37,573 nt of DNA from NCBI GenBank assembly GCA_031399025.1, contig JANNOJ010000060.1, positions 1 to 37,573 of the forward strand, written 5' to 3'. Of the stretch, positions 23,043 through 31,039 are shown in pieces (the first letter of the stretch is position 1; each line of letters starts with the position of its first letter). A program made the translations under genes and the position numbers. Below the pieces are notes generated by a model that was not told where the DNA came from, made no database searches, and was given only the letters and a program-made list of their open reading frames with translations. The stretch comes from CBDBZL01 sp031399025 (GTDB taxonomy: Bacteria; Pseudomonadota; Alphaproteobacteria; Sphingomonadales; Sphingomonadaceae).

Positions 23043-24059
23043 ATGCCCGGCCTGCTTCTCGATACCTTGCGCGGCACGATCGGTTCCCGGCCGCCGGTCT
23101 GGCTGATGCGCCAGGCGGGCCGCTACCTGCCCGAATACCGCTCGCTGCGGGCGGAGAAGGGCGGTTTCCTGGCGCTGGCGACCGATCCCGCGGCGGCGGC
23201 CGAGGTGACGCTGCAACCCGTCAGGCGGTTCGGGTTCGACGGGGCGATCCTGTTCTCCGACATCCTCATGGTGCCATGGGCGCTGGGCCAGGACCTGAGC
23301 TTCGGCGTGGGCGAGGGTCCGCGGCTGGAGCCGGCGCTGGCGGACGGAGGTGTCGGCCGGCTGACACCCCGCCCCGAGCGTCTGGAGCCGGTCTACGAGA
23401 CCGTGCGGCGGGTGCGCGCGTCCTTGCCCCCCGAAGTGACGCTGATCGGCTTTGCTGGCGCTCCCTGGACCGTGGCGACCTACATGGTGGCGGGACAGGG
23501 CTCCAAGGACCACCGCGACCCACGGCTGCTCGCTTATCGCAATCCGCAGCGCATGGCCGATCTGCTGGGCGCTATCGAGGAACTTACCGTCGAGTACCTA
23601 GTGCGCCAGGTGGAAGCAGGCGCGGAAGCGGTGCAGCTGTTCGATTCCTGGGCAGGCAGCCTCTCGCCCGAGCAAAAGGGGTTCTGTGTCCTCCAGCCGA
23701 CCCAGTCCCTGGTACGCGAGTTCAAGAAGCGCTGCCCGGACGTGCCGTTCGTCGGCTTTCCCAAAGGGATCGGCGATTATCTCGTCCCTTATGCCCGCGC
23801 CACCGGCATAGATGCGATCGGCTTGGACGAGACTACCAGCGTCCACCACGCGCACAGCGAACTGCCCGATGGGATGCCAGTGCAGGGCAATCTCGATCCG
23901 ATGGCGCTGCTCGCCGGCGGCGAGGCGCTCGAGCGCGCCGCGCACGCCATCCGGACCGCTTTCGACGGCCGCCCGCATATCTTCAACCTGGGGCACGGGA
24001 TCGACAAGGAAACGCCCATCGCCCATGTCGAGCGGCTGCTTGAGATCGTCAGGGCGTGA
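23043..24059 (+). CDS. hemE: Uroporphyrinogen decarboxylase
   Basis: 338 residues. Converts uroporphyrinogen III to coproporphyrinogen III in haem synthesis. The signature RPPVWLMRQAGRYLPEYR is near residues 18-36; GFAGAPWTVATYM, FDSWAG and FNLGHGIDKETP are further conserved blocks, the last near the C-terminus. I start at the ATG at 23043; an in-frame TTG at 23028 lies inside the AT-rich promoter tract and is unlikely. It is the first gene to the right of the candidate origin and is followed by a MITE-like element. Confidence 0.94.
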   Translation: MPGLLLDTLRGTIGSRPPVWLMRQAGRYLPEYRSLRAEKGGFLALATDPAAAAEVTLQPVRRFGFDGAILFSDILMVPWALGQDLSFGVGEGPRLEPALADGGVGRLTPRPERLEPVYETVRRVRASLPPEVTLIGFAGAPWTVATYMVAGQGSKDHRDPRLLAYRNPQRMADLLGAIEELTVEYLVRQVEAGAEAVQLFDSWAGSLSPEQKGFCVLQPTQSLVREFKKRCPDVPFVGFPKGIGDYLVPYARATGIDAIGLDETTSVHHAHSELPDGMPVQGNLDPMALLAGGEALERAAHAIRTAFDGRPHIFNLGHGIDKETPIAHVERLLEIVRA

Positions 24060-24064
24060 AGGGG

Positions 24065-24210
24065 TTTTTCCTGGGGCCATCGCCCCCGGGCCCCCCTTAC
24101 TGTCGGGCTTCGGGCCAGGAAATTCAGGCCTCGCGAGCCAGTCGAACAGTGGACTAGGTCGGGTGCGACGCCGACGGTAAGGGGGTCTGGGGCAATGGCC
24201 CCAGGAAAAA
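24065..24210. repeat. MITE-like inverted-repeat element, copy 2
   Basis: 146-base element six bases after the hemE stop. Its ends are imperfect inverted repeats of about 40 bases (24065-24105 and 24172-24210), both reading TTTTTCCTGGGGCCAT inward and finishing with TTAC(T/C)GTCG. The core (24106-24171) has no coding potential. Copy 1 at 15940-16052 shares the GGGGCCATCGCCCC ends and part of the core (TCGAC...GCGAGGCC). The outer T-runs could also allow transcription stop. Confidence 0.7.
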
Positions 24211-24269
24211 CCACGCCTTCCCCCCTCCCCAGGGATGACGAAACCCCCGCGCGCGGCTAGATCGCGCCC

Positions 24270-24713
24270 ATGCTGGATCTTCTCGCGATGACCTATCTGT
24301 GGCTCAAGGCCGGGCACATCATCTTCGTGATCTTCTGGATGGCCGGGCTGTTCATGCTGCCGCGCTTCTTCGTCTACCACCAGGAAGCCGCGCCCGGCTC
24401 GGCCGAGGCGGCGGCCTGGATCGAGCGCGAGAGCAAGCTGCTCAAGATCATCCTGACGCCTTCGCTGATCGTGGTGTGGGTGCTGGGGATCGGCCTGGCC
24501 TTCTCGATCGATGCCTGGAGCCAGGGCTGGCTGCACGCCAAGCTGCTGCTGGTGCTGCTCGTGTCGGGCTATCACGGCTATCTGTCGGCCTACGCGAAGA
24601 AGCTGGCGCGCGGTGAGCGAGCGTTGGCGGGCAAGACCTTGCGGCTGTTGAACGAAGTGCCCGGCGTGGCGGTGGCGATCATCGTGGTGCTGGTGGTCGT
24701 CAAGCCGTTCTGA
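24270..24713 (+). CDS. hemJ: Protoporphyrinogen oxidase HemJ
   Basis: 147 residues, four transmembrane segments (about 9-28, 55-78, 87-105, 128-146). HemJ motifs are present: LKAGHIIFVIFWMAGLFMLPR with the conserved His, FFVYHQE, LHAKLLLVLLVSGYHG and LNEVPG. It oxidises protoporphyrinogen IX to protoporphyrin IX in the membrane and is the usual enzyme in alphaproteobacteria. It follows hemE, so two haem genes lie together, although the repeat element between them could separate transcription. An internal ATG at 24288 is an alternative start. Confidence 0.88.
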   Translation: MLDLLAMTYLWLKAGHIIFVIFWMAGLFMLPRFFVYHQEAAPGSAEAAAWIERESKLLKIILTPSLIVVWVLGIGLAFSIDAWSQGWLHAKLLLVLLVSGYHGYLSAYAKKLARGERALAGKTLRLLNEVPGVAVAIIVVLVVVKPF

Positions 24714-24759
24714 ACGGGTGGCCGATGCGTTCACGTGGTTTGAGGCCTGCCGTGGCCGA

Positions 24760-24788
24760 TTGACGCGGGCGGGTGATTTTCCTATCTA
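24760..24788 (+). promoter_or_regulatory. Housekeeping-type promoter of rho
   Basis: TTGACG (24760-24765), 17 bases, TATCTA (24783-24788). It predicts a leader of about 110 bases for rho, which would suit the autogenous control known for rho in other bacteria. Confidence 0.6.
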
Positions 24789-24847
24789 GCTTGGACAACC
24801 GGCTGAAGTCGCCACTCTAGCGACCGGATCAGCTTTCCCCAATCATG

Positions 24848-24870
24848 TCCTGAGCCAGTCGAAGGCTCGT
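24848..24870. repeat. Degenerate copy of the TGAGC..GTCGAAGG repeat in the rho leader
   Basis: CCTGAGCCAGTCGAAGGCTC resembles the repeat at 15065-15090 (shared TGAGC, GTCGAAGG). It lies within the predicted rho leader. Confidence 0.35.
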
Positions 24871-24907
24871 ACGATCCGCCGGCATCCCACCACTGGAACT
24901 TGCGCAT

Positions 24908-26164
24908 ATGCACCTCAAGGAATTGAAGAAGCGGACGCCGGCCGAGCTGGTCTCCATGGCCGAGGAATATGAGGTGGAGGGCGCCTCCACCCTGCGCCGG
25001 CAGGACCTGATGTTCGCCATCCTCAAGGAGGTGGCCGAGGACGGCGAGGAGATCCTGGGGATCGGCACGATCGAAGTGTTGCAGGACGGGTTCGGCTTCC
25101 TGCGCAGCCCGGAAGCCAATTACCTCGCCGGCCCCGACGACTTCTACGTCTCGCCCAACCAGGTACGCAAGATGGGCCTCAGAACCGGCGACACCGTGGA
25201 AGGCGAGATCCGCGCGCCCAAGGATGGCGAGCGCTATTTCGCCCTGACCAAGCTGCTCAAGGTCAATTACGACGATCCGGATGCGGTCCGCCACCGGACC
25301 AATTTCGACAATCTCACGCCGTTGTATCCCGACGAGCGGCTGGTGCTCGACGCGGTCGACCCCACGGTCAAGGACAAGTCGGCCCGGGTGATCGACCTCA
25401 TCTCACCCCAGGGCAAGGGCCAGCGCGCGCTGATCGTGGCGCCGCCGCGCACCGGCAAGACGGTGCTGCTGCAGAACATGGCCAAGGCCATCACCGACAA
25501 CCATCCCGAGGTGTTCCTGATCGTCCTGCTGGTCGACGAGCGGCCCGAGGAGGTCACCGACATGCAGCGTTCGGTGAAGGGCGAGGTGATCTCTTCCACC
25601 TTCGACGAGCCCGCCTCGCGCCACGTGCAAGTGGCTGAAATGGTGATCGAAAAGGCCAAGCGGCTGGTCGAGCACAAGCGCGACGTGGTGATCCTGCTCG
25701 ATTCGATCACGCGCCTCGGCCGCGCCTACAACACCGTGGTGCCCTCGTCGGGCAAGGTGCTGACCGGCGGGGTCGACGCCAACGCGCTGCAGCGCCCCAA
25801 GCGCTTCTTTGGCGCGGCACGCAACATCGAGGAGGGCGGCTCGCTCTCGATCATCGCTACCGCGCTGATCGATACCGGCAGCCGCATGGACGAGGTGATC
25901 TTCGAGGAGTTCAAGGGCACCGGCAATTCCGAGATCGTGCTCGATCGCAAGGTCGCCGACAAGCGCATCTTCCCCGCGCTCGATGTGGGCAAATCGGGCA
26001 CCCGCAAGGAGGAGCTGCTGGTCGACAAGGCGAACCTGTCGAAGATGTGGGTCCTGCGTCGCATCCTCATGCAGATGGGCACGATCGATTCGATGGAATT
26101 CCTGCTCGACAAGATCAAGGATTCCAAGACCAACGAGGATTTCTTCACCACCATGAACCAATAA
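24908..26164 (+). CDS. rho: Transcription termination factor Rho
   Basis: 418 residues, usual length. N-terminal helical domain (MHLKELKKRTPAELVSMAEE), the RNA-binding cold-shock-like domain with GFGFLRSPEANYLAGPDD, P-loop APPRTGKTVLLQ, Walker B VVILLDSITRLGRAYN, and the ring-forming C-terminal region with DVGKSGTRKEELL. It is a hexameric RNA helicase that ends transcription. It has its own promoter and a weak ribosome-binding site before the ATG at 24908. Confidence 0.96.
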   Translation: MHLKELKKRTPAELVSMAEEYEVEGASTLRRQDLMFAILKEVAEDGEEILGIGTIEVLQDGFGFLRSPEANYLAGPDDFYVSPNQVRKMGLRTGDTVEGEIRAPKDGERYFALTKLLKVNYDDPDAVRHRTNFDNLTPLYPDERLVLDAVDPTVKDKSARVIDLISPQGKGQRALIVAPPRTGKTVLLQNMAKAITDNHPEVFLIVLLVDERPEEVTDMQRSVKGEVISSTFDEPASRHVQVAEMVIEKAKRLVEHKRDVVILLDSITRLGRAYNTVVPSSGKVLTGGVDANALQRPKRFFGAARNIEEGGSLSIIATALIDTGSRMDEVIFEEFKGTGNSEIVLDRKVADKRIFPALDVGKSGTRKEELLVDKANLSKMWVLRRILMQMGTIDSMEFLLDKIKDSKTNEDFFTTMNQ

Positions 26165-26181
26165 GGTTCGTTCAGCTGAAA

Positions 26182-26208
26182 TGGACATCGTTGGACATTG
26201 ATGGACAT
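26182..26208 (+). promoter_or_regulatory. Three phased TGGACAT repeats before the mnmE-parB operon
   Basis: TGGACAT at 26182-26188, 26192-26198 and 26202-26208, an exact 10-base period. A TATATT (26224-26229) sits 15 bases downstream and could be a -10 element, with no good -35, so the repeats may be an activator site. They precede DUF6489-mnmE-mnmG-rsmG-parA-parB. Confidence 0.5.
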
Positions 26209-26299
26209 CGGCCGGCCATATCCTATATTCGCCTGAGCCTGCCCGGTAGCTGAATCCAGCCTCGGCGGGGTATGTGACCCGAGCGAAAGGCGCAATGCC

Positions 26300-26581
26300 A
26301 TGAAGATGACCGTCGAGATCGATTGCACCCCCGAAGAGGCGCGCCGCTTCATGGGGCTGCCCGATGTCGAGCAGGCCAATGCCGCTTATATCGAGACCAT
26401 GAGCGCGGCGATGAAGGGGGTCTCCAACACCGACCAACTCGAGCGCTACGCCCGCCAGCTGGCGCCGATGGGGCAGTTCGGCCTGAAACTGTTCCAGGAT
26501 TTCATGGATGGTGCAGTGCAGCAAGGGTTCCGTGGCGGATCGGCCGGGAAGCCGACCGAGCGCCCGCCAAGCCGCGAATGA
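26300..26581 (+). CDS. DUF6489 family protein
   Basis: 93 residues: KMTVEIDCTPEEARRFMGLPDVE at the start, a helical centre (about 28-75) and a polar tail. I recall this small family downstream of rho in sphingomonads; function unknown. GAAAGG upstream supports the ATG at 26300. It ends nine bases before the mnmE start and is probably the first gene of the operon leading to parAB. Confidence 0.72.
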   Translation: MKMTVEIDCTPEEARRFMGLPDVEQANAAYIETMSAAMKGVSNTDQLERYARQLAPMGQFGLKLFQDFMDGAVQQGFRGGSAGKPTERPPSRE

Positions 26582-26590
26582 GCACGCCGC

Positions 26591-27868
26591 GTGGCGACGA
26601 TCTTCGCGCTCTCCAGCGGGGCGCCACCGGCGGCAATTGCCATCGTCCGAGTCAGCGGACCTGAGGCCCGGAGCACCGTCGTCGCACTGGCGGGGGTACT
26701 GCCGGGGCCCCGTCGGGCGCGGCGCTGCACGCTGCGCGGCGCTGATGGCGAGCTGCTGGACGACGGGCTGGTCCTGTGGTTTCCCGGGCCGGCTTCGGCC
26801 ACGGGCGAGGACGTTGCCGAATTTCACATTCATGGCGGCCGCGCGGTCGTCGCGGCGATGGAAGGGTCGCTGGCCGCCCTGCCGGGGCTGCGCCGCGCGG
26901 AGCCGGGGGAATTCACCCGGCGGGCGTTCGGTAACGGGCGGATCGACCTGGGAGAGGCGGAGGGGCTGGCCGATCTGTTGTCGGCGGAAACGGAACTGCA
27001 GCGGCGGGCGGCGCTGATTTCGGCGGGCGGCCAGCTTTCGCGGCGGATCGAATCCTGGCGGGCGGACGTGCTCGGTCTCTCGGCACAGGTCGAGGCAGCG
27101 CTCGATTTCGCCGACGAGGATGATGGGGCCACCGTGTTGCCCGCCAGCCTGGCTCCGGGCGTCGCCAGCCTGCTCGGCGAGATCGAGCAGATGCTGGCAG
27201 CGCCCTCGGCCGAAACCTTGCGCGAAGGGTTCAGGGTGGCGCTCGCGGGGCCACCCAATGCAGGAAAGTCGACGCTCTTCAACGCGCTGGTGGGCACCGA
27301 GGCGGCGATCACCACGCCGATCGCCGGGACGACGCGCGACGCACTGGTCCGCTCGGTGGCGCTTGCCGGCCTGCCCTTCAGCTTCGTCGACATGGCCGGG
27401 TTGCGGGATAGCAGCCCCGATCCGGTCGAGCTCTTGGGAATTGCGCGGGCGCGGCATGAGATCGCCCAAGCCGATGTGGTGCTCTGGCTTGGCGCCGAGG
27501 ACGAAGCGCCGCCGGGTTCGTGGATCATCGATGCGCGATGCGACCTGGCCGATCGCACGGCGAAGATGTCGGCCTGCTTCAGCGTGTCGGCTTTGACGGG
27601 CGCGGGGATGGAGAACCTGATCGCCGGTCTGGTACAAGCGGCACGCCGGGCACTGCCGCGGCCGGGCGAAGCAGCCCTCAGCCGCCGCCAACGTCTGCAT
27701 CTGGCCGCCGCAAGGGCCGGGCTGGAGAACGTCCAGGCGGAGCACGATCCGCTTTTGATTGCTGAAGGCTTGCGCAATACCCGCGGGTCATTCGACGCAT
27801 TGCTCGGCCGAACCGCGACGGACGAGGTGCTCGATACGCTGTTCGCCAGATTCTGCATCGGCAAGTGA
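26591..27868 (+). CDS. mnmE: tRNA modification GTPase MnmE, GTG start
   Basis: 425 residues, somewhat shorter than E. coli MnmE (454). With MnmG it makes the 5-carboxymethylaminomethyl group on wobble uridines of tRNA. N-terminal folate-binding domain (IFALSSGAPPAAIAIVRVSG; HIHGGRAV), G domain with GPPNAGKSTLFNAL (G1), AGTTRDAL (G2) and DMAGLR (G3), and the C-terminal catalytic CIGK. The G4 motif NKxD is not recognisable: the expected place reads IIDARCDLAD. It starts with GTG at 26591. The stop at 27868 overlaps no gene; a parS site begins two bases later. Confidence 0.93.
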   Translation: MATIFALSSGAPPAAIAIVRVSGPEARSTVVALAGVLPGPRRARRCTLRGADGELLDDGLVLWFPGPASATGEDVAEFHIHGGRAVVAAMEGSLAALPGLRRAEPGEFTRRAFGNGRIDLGEAEGLADLLSAETELQRRAALISAGGQLSRRIESWRADVLGLSAQVEAALDFADEDDGATVLPASLAPGVASLLGEIEQMLAAPSAETLREGFRVALAGPPNAGKSTLFNALVGTEAAITTPIAGTTRDALVRSVALAGLPFSFVDMAGLRDSSPDPVELLGIARARHEIAQADVVLWLGAEDEAPPGSWIIDARCDLADRTAKMSACFSVSALTGAGMENLIAGLVQAARRALPRPGEAALSRRQRLHLAAARAGLENVQAEHDPLLIAEGLRNTRGSFDALLGRTATDEVLDTLFARFCIGK

Positions 27869-27869
27869 A

Positions 27870-27885
27870 TGTTTCACGTGGAACA
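27870..27885. other. parS centromere site 1
   Basis: TGTTTCACGTGGAACA differs by one base from the bacterial parS consensus TGTTTCACGTGAAACA. It lies in the 62-base gap between mnmE and mnmG, about 5 kb from the candidate origin. ParB encoded at 31036-32016 is the expected binder. Confidence 0.9.
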
Positions 27886-27930
27886 CTCGGCGATTTTGAC
27901 CTGAAGCGCGCGAGCGATTATCCCAGCTGC

Positions 27931-29643
27931 ATGAAATCGTTCGACGTCCTGGTGGTTGGCGGCGGCCATGCCGGTTGCGAGGCGGCGGCGGTGGCGGCAC
28001 GCATGGGTGCCCGCACCGGCCTGCTCTCGTTCGATCTCGAAAAGATCGGCGCGATGAGCTGCAATCCGGCCATCGGGGGTCTCGGCAAGGGACATCTCGT
28101 CCGCGAGGTCGATGCGCTTGATGGTCTGATCGGCCGCGCTGCCGATGCCGCGGCGATCCATTACCGTATGCTCAATCGCTCCAAAGGCAGCGCGGTCCAC
28201 GGTCCGCGCATCCAGGCCGACCGGGGGCGGTTCGGAGGAGCAATCCGGGCGATGCTCGCCCGCCTGAACGCGCTCGAATTGATCGAAGGCGAGGCGAGCG
28301 AATTGGTGATGCAGGAGGATAGCGTCAGGGGCGTTCGCCTGGGGGACGGTTCGCAGGTCGAGGCCAGAGCGGTGATCTTGTGCACGGGTACGTTTCTTGG
28401 CGGACGACTGCATCGCGGCAACGAGGCCCGGCCTGGCGGCCGCATCGGAGAGCAGGCCGCGACCCGGCTGGCGGAGCAGCTGCGGGCTGCGGCGCTGCCG
28501 ATGGGGCGGCTCAAGACCGGCACGCCGCCGCGGCTCGACGGGCGCACGATCGACTGGTCGCGCCTTGAGGAACAACCCTCGGATGCCGAGCCCTGGACCA
28601 TGTCGCCGTTGACAGGGCGGCGGATGAATCCGCAGCTGTTCTGCGCGATCACGCGCACGAACGAACGCACCCACGCGATCATCCGCGCCAATCTCGATCG
28701 CTCTCCGCTATTCACCGGCGCCATCGACGCGGTCGGCCCGCGATACTGCCCCTCGATCGAGGACAAGATCCACCGCTTCGCCGATCGCGACGGGCATCAG
28801 CTGTTTCTCGAGCCGGAAGGGTTGGACAGCCATTGGGTCTATCCCAATGGCATCAGCACCTCGCTGCCGGCCGATGTGCAGCTGGCCATGCTGCGCACCA
28901 TCGGCGGGCTCGAGCGCGTCGCCATCGAAGTGCCCGGCTATTCGGTCGAGTACGATCACATCGATCCCCGCGCCCTGGGCCGCGACTTGCAAGTGAATGC
29001 GCTCAAGGGGCTGTATTGCGCAGGCCAGATCAACGGCACCACCGGTTACGAGGAAGCGGCGGCGCAGGGCCTGGTAGCGGGCATGCACGCGGCAAGTGTT
29101 TCACGTGGAACATCACCAGCGCCGTTGAGTCGGGCCAACAGCTATCTGGCGGTGATGGTCGACGACTTAACCTTGCACGGCGTGAGCGAGCCTTATCGGA
29201 TGCTGACCGCGCGCGCGGAGTACCGCCTGCGGTTGCGTGCCAACAACGCCTCCACGCGGTTGACGGGGATGGGGATCGAGGCGGGCTGCGTCGGGCCCGA
29301 GCGGCGCGCCTGGTATGAGCGCCGCCAAGCAAAGCGGGTTGACCAACGCGCTGCGCAGGCAGACCCAGACCTGGCGGCGGAACTTGCCGAGGACGCCCGT
29401 TATGCGCCCTACGTCGCCCGCCAGGACAGCGAATTGCGTGAACTCCGCGCCGCTGAATCACTGAAGCTGCCACGCGACTTCCCTTTCGCCGAGGTCGCGG
29501 GGCTGTCGCACGAGATGGTCGAGCGGCTCGAAGGCGCGCGGCCCGACAGTATCGCCGCCGCCGGGCGGGTGCGAGGGATTTCGCCCGCTGCGCTCGCTGC
29601 TCTCCTGGTCCATGCCCGCAAGCTGTCGGTGCGGATCTCGTGA
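27931..29643 (+). CDS. mnmG: tRNA uridine modification enzyme MnmG (GidA), short form
   Basis: 570 residues versus 629 in E. coli. FAD-binding DVLVVGGGHAGCEAA at the N-terminus, SCNPAIGGLGKGHLVREVDALDG split around the conserved Cys, GRLKTGTPPRLD, GPRYCPSIEDK and GQINGTTGYEEAAAQG are all intact. The shortening is in the C-terminal helical part: between GPERRAWYERR and EDARYAPYVARQ about 50 residues present in E. coli are absent. The start at 27931 matches the family; an upstream frame from GTG 27865 runs through parS and is not expected to be used. A second parS lies inside it. The stop overlaps rsmG (GTGA). Confidence 0.93.
   Translation: MKSFDVLVVGGGHAGCEAAAVAARMGARTGLLSFDLEKIGAMSCNPAIGGLGKGHLVREVDALDGLIGRAADAAAIHYRMLNRSKGSAVHGPRIQADRGRFGGAIRAMLARLNALELIEGEASELVMQEDSVRGVRLGDGSQVEARAVILCTGTFLGGRLHRGNEARPGGRIGEQAATRLAEQLRAAALPMGRLKTGTPPRLDGRTIDWSRLEEQPSDAEPWTMSPLTGRRMNPQLFCAITRTNERTHAIIRANLDRSPLFTGAIDAVGPRYCPSIEDKIHRFADRDGHQLFLEPEGLDSHWVYPNGISTSLPADVQLAMLRTIGGLERVAIEVPGYSVEYDHIDPRALGRDLQVNALKGLYCAGQINGTTGYEEAAAQGLVAGMHAASVSRGTSPAPLSRANSYLAVMVDDLTLHGVSEPYRMLTARAEYRLRLRANNASTRLTGMGIEAGCVGPERRAWYERRQAKRVDQRAAQADPDLAAELAEDARYAPYVARQDSELRELRAAESLKLPRDFPFAEVAGLSHEMVERLEGARPDSIAAAGRVRGISPAALAALLVHARKLSVRIS
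29097..29112. other. parS centromere site 2, inside mnmG
   Basis: TGTTTCACGTGGAACA, identical to site 1, within the mnmG reading frame where it encodes V-S-R-G-T. The codons fit a variable surface segment of MnmG, so the site can be kept without breaking the protein. Confidence 0.9.
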
Positions 29644-30266
29644 TCGGGACCGAGGAAGCGGCCAAGCTTTACGCGGCGGGAGCCGTGGATGCCGCGGGGA
29701 TGGCGCGGCTTGAGCGCTATGTCGCCTTACTTCGCGAGGAGAACGGCCGCCAGAACCTCGTTTCGAGCGCCAGCCTGGAGCAGGTATGGCAGAGGCACAT
29801 CGCCGACAGCCTGCAATTGCTCGCGCATGTTCCTGGCGAGGATTCGCCATGGCTCGATCTGGGTAGCGGCGCGGGAGCGCCGGGATTGATCGTCGCGATC
29901 GCGCGTCCCGGGGTTGCAATGCACCTGGTGGAATCGCGGCGGCGGCGGGCGGATTGGCTCGATCGGGTGGCCGCCGAACTGAGCCTGGCGAATTGCGGGG
30001 TGCTCGCCAACCGGCTGGAGGATGTTCCCTCATTCCCCGCGGCGGTCATCTCGGCGCGCGCCTTCGCCCCGCTGGACAAGCTGCTGAAGTTGTCCACCCG
30101 CTTTTCCACTCCGCAGACCGTTTGGCTGTTGCCCAAGGGCCGCTCGGCGGCGAGAGAGTTGATCGAGCAAGCGCCCGAGGTGCGCCGAGTGTTCCACGTG
30201 GAACACTCGCAAACCGATGAAGCGGCGGGCTTGCTCGTCGGGCGAGGGAGGCCAGTGATCGCATGA
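29640..30266 (+). CDS. rsmG: 16S rRNA m7G527 methyltransferase RsmG
   Basis: 208 residues. SAM-binding LDLGSGAGAPGLIVAIARP and the substrate-side segment REENGRQNLVSSA and HIADSLQLL are characteristic; ISARAFAPLDKLL is the later conserved block. It methylates G527 of 16S rRNA. The start is GTG at 29640 overlapping the mnmG stop; the 3' end overlaps parA (ATGA). The segment near residue 185, VFHVEH, is encoded by a parS site. Confidence 0.93.
   Translation: MIGTEEAAKLYAAGAVDAAGMARLERYVALLREENGRQNLVSSASLEQVWQRHIADSLQLLAHVPGEDSPWLDLGSGAGAPGLIVAIARPGVAMHLVESRRRRADWLDRVAAELSLANCGVLANRLEDVPSFPAAVISARAFAPLDKLLKLSTRFSTPQTVWLLPKGRSAARELIEQAPEVRRVFHVEHSQTDEAAGLLVGRGRPVIA
30186..30209. other. parS centromere site 3, 24-base perfect palindrome inside rsmG
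   Basis: The core TGTTCCACGTGGAACA (30190-30205) is a perfectly symmetrical parS variant, and the symmetry extends four bases further on each side (CGAG...CTCG). It lies near the 3' end of rsmG, 54 bases before parA, so ParB bound here might also affect parAB expression (inference). Confidence 0.88.
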
Positions 30267-31039
30267 TCCGCATCGCCATAGCCAACCAGAAGGGCGGGGT
30301 CGGCAAGACGACCACGGCCATCAATATCGCCACCGCGGTGGCGGCAGCGGGCCGGCGCACCCTGCTGATCGATCTCGACCCGCAGGGCAATGCCTCTACC
30401 GGCGTCGGCATCGATGCAGCGCGGCGCAAGGTATCCAGCTACGACCTGCTGGTCGAAGGCGCCCCGGCGGCCGAGTGCATCGTCGCCACCGAGATCGCCA
30501 ACCTCGACCTCATTCCGGCGACGGTCGATCTGAGCGGGGCAGAGATCGAATTGGTGGCGGTGGAGGATCGCACCGGCCGGATGCGCGCGGCGCTGGCGGA
30601 TTACTCGGCGCATGATGTCTGCTTCATCGATTGCCCGCCGTCGCTCGGCCTGCTCACCCTCAATGCTCTGTGCGCTGCCGATACGCTGCTGGTGCCGCTG
30701 CAATGCGAGTTCTTCGCGCTGGAGGGGCTCAGCCAGTTGCTGCAAACGGTCGAGCAGGTGCAACAGCGCTTCAACCCGGAGCTAGGGATCATCGGTATCG
30801 CCCTGACCATGTTCGACCGGCGCAACCGCCTGACCGACCTGGTGGCCGACGATGTGCGCGAATGCCTGGGCAAGCTGGTCTTCGAGGCGGTGATCCCGCG
30901 CAATGTCCGGCTTTCCGAAGCTCCCAGCCACGGCCTGCCGGCGCTCCTCTACGACAGCGCCTGCATGGGCAGCCGGGCCTATGTCGATCTTGCCCAGGAA
31001 CTGATGGGCCGCTTGGAACGCGAAAGGATAGCGGCTTGA
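30263..31039 (+). CDS. parA: Chromosome partitioning ATPase ParA
   Basis: 258 residues. Deviant Walker A ANQKGGVGKTTTAINIA with K10 and K15, FIDCPPSLGLLTLNAL as Walker A'/B region, and LVPLQCEFFALEGLSQLL. ParA forms ATP-dependent dimers on DNA that pull the ParB-parS complex apart during segregation. The ATG overlaps the rsmG stop (ATGA), and its own stop overlaps the parB start (TTGA). Confidence 0.96.
   Translation: MIRIAIANQKGGVGKTTTAINIATAVAAAGRRTLLIDLDPQGNASTGVGIDAARRKVSSYDLLVEGAPAAECIVATEIANLDLIPATVDLSGAEIELVAVEDRTGRMRAALADYSAHDVCFIDCPPSLGLLTLNALCAADTLLVPLQCEFFALEGLSQLLQTVEQVQQRFNPELGIIGIALTMFDRRNRLTDLVADDVRECLGKLVFEAVIPRNVRLSEAPSHGLPALLYDSACMGSRAYVDLAQELMGRLERERIAA

Noticed and set aside
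23598..24734. Minus-strand frame of 378 codons opposite hemE and hemJ
   Set aside because: It crosses two well-supported genes and the repeat element and has no recognisable domain or ribosome-binding site.
24728..24743. CACGTG core (24733-24738) as a fourth parS site
   Set aside because: Only the central hexamer fits; the flanking bases agree poorly with the TGTTT...GAACA arms.
27865..27930. Longer mnmG start from GTG 27865
   Set aside because: The extension would translate through parS and does not resemble any MnmG N-terminus; the FAD motif begins right after the ATG at 27931.
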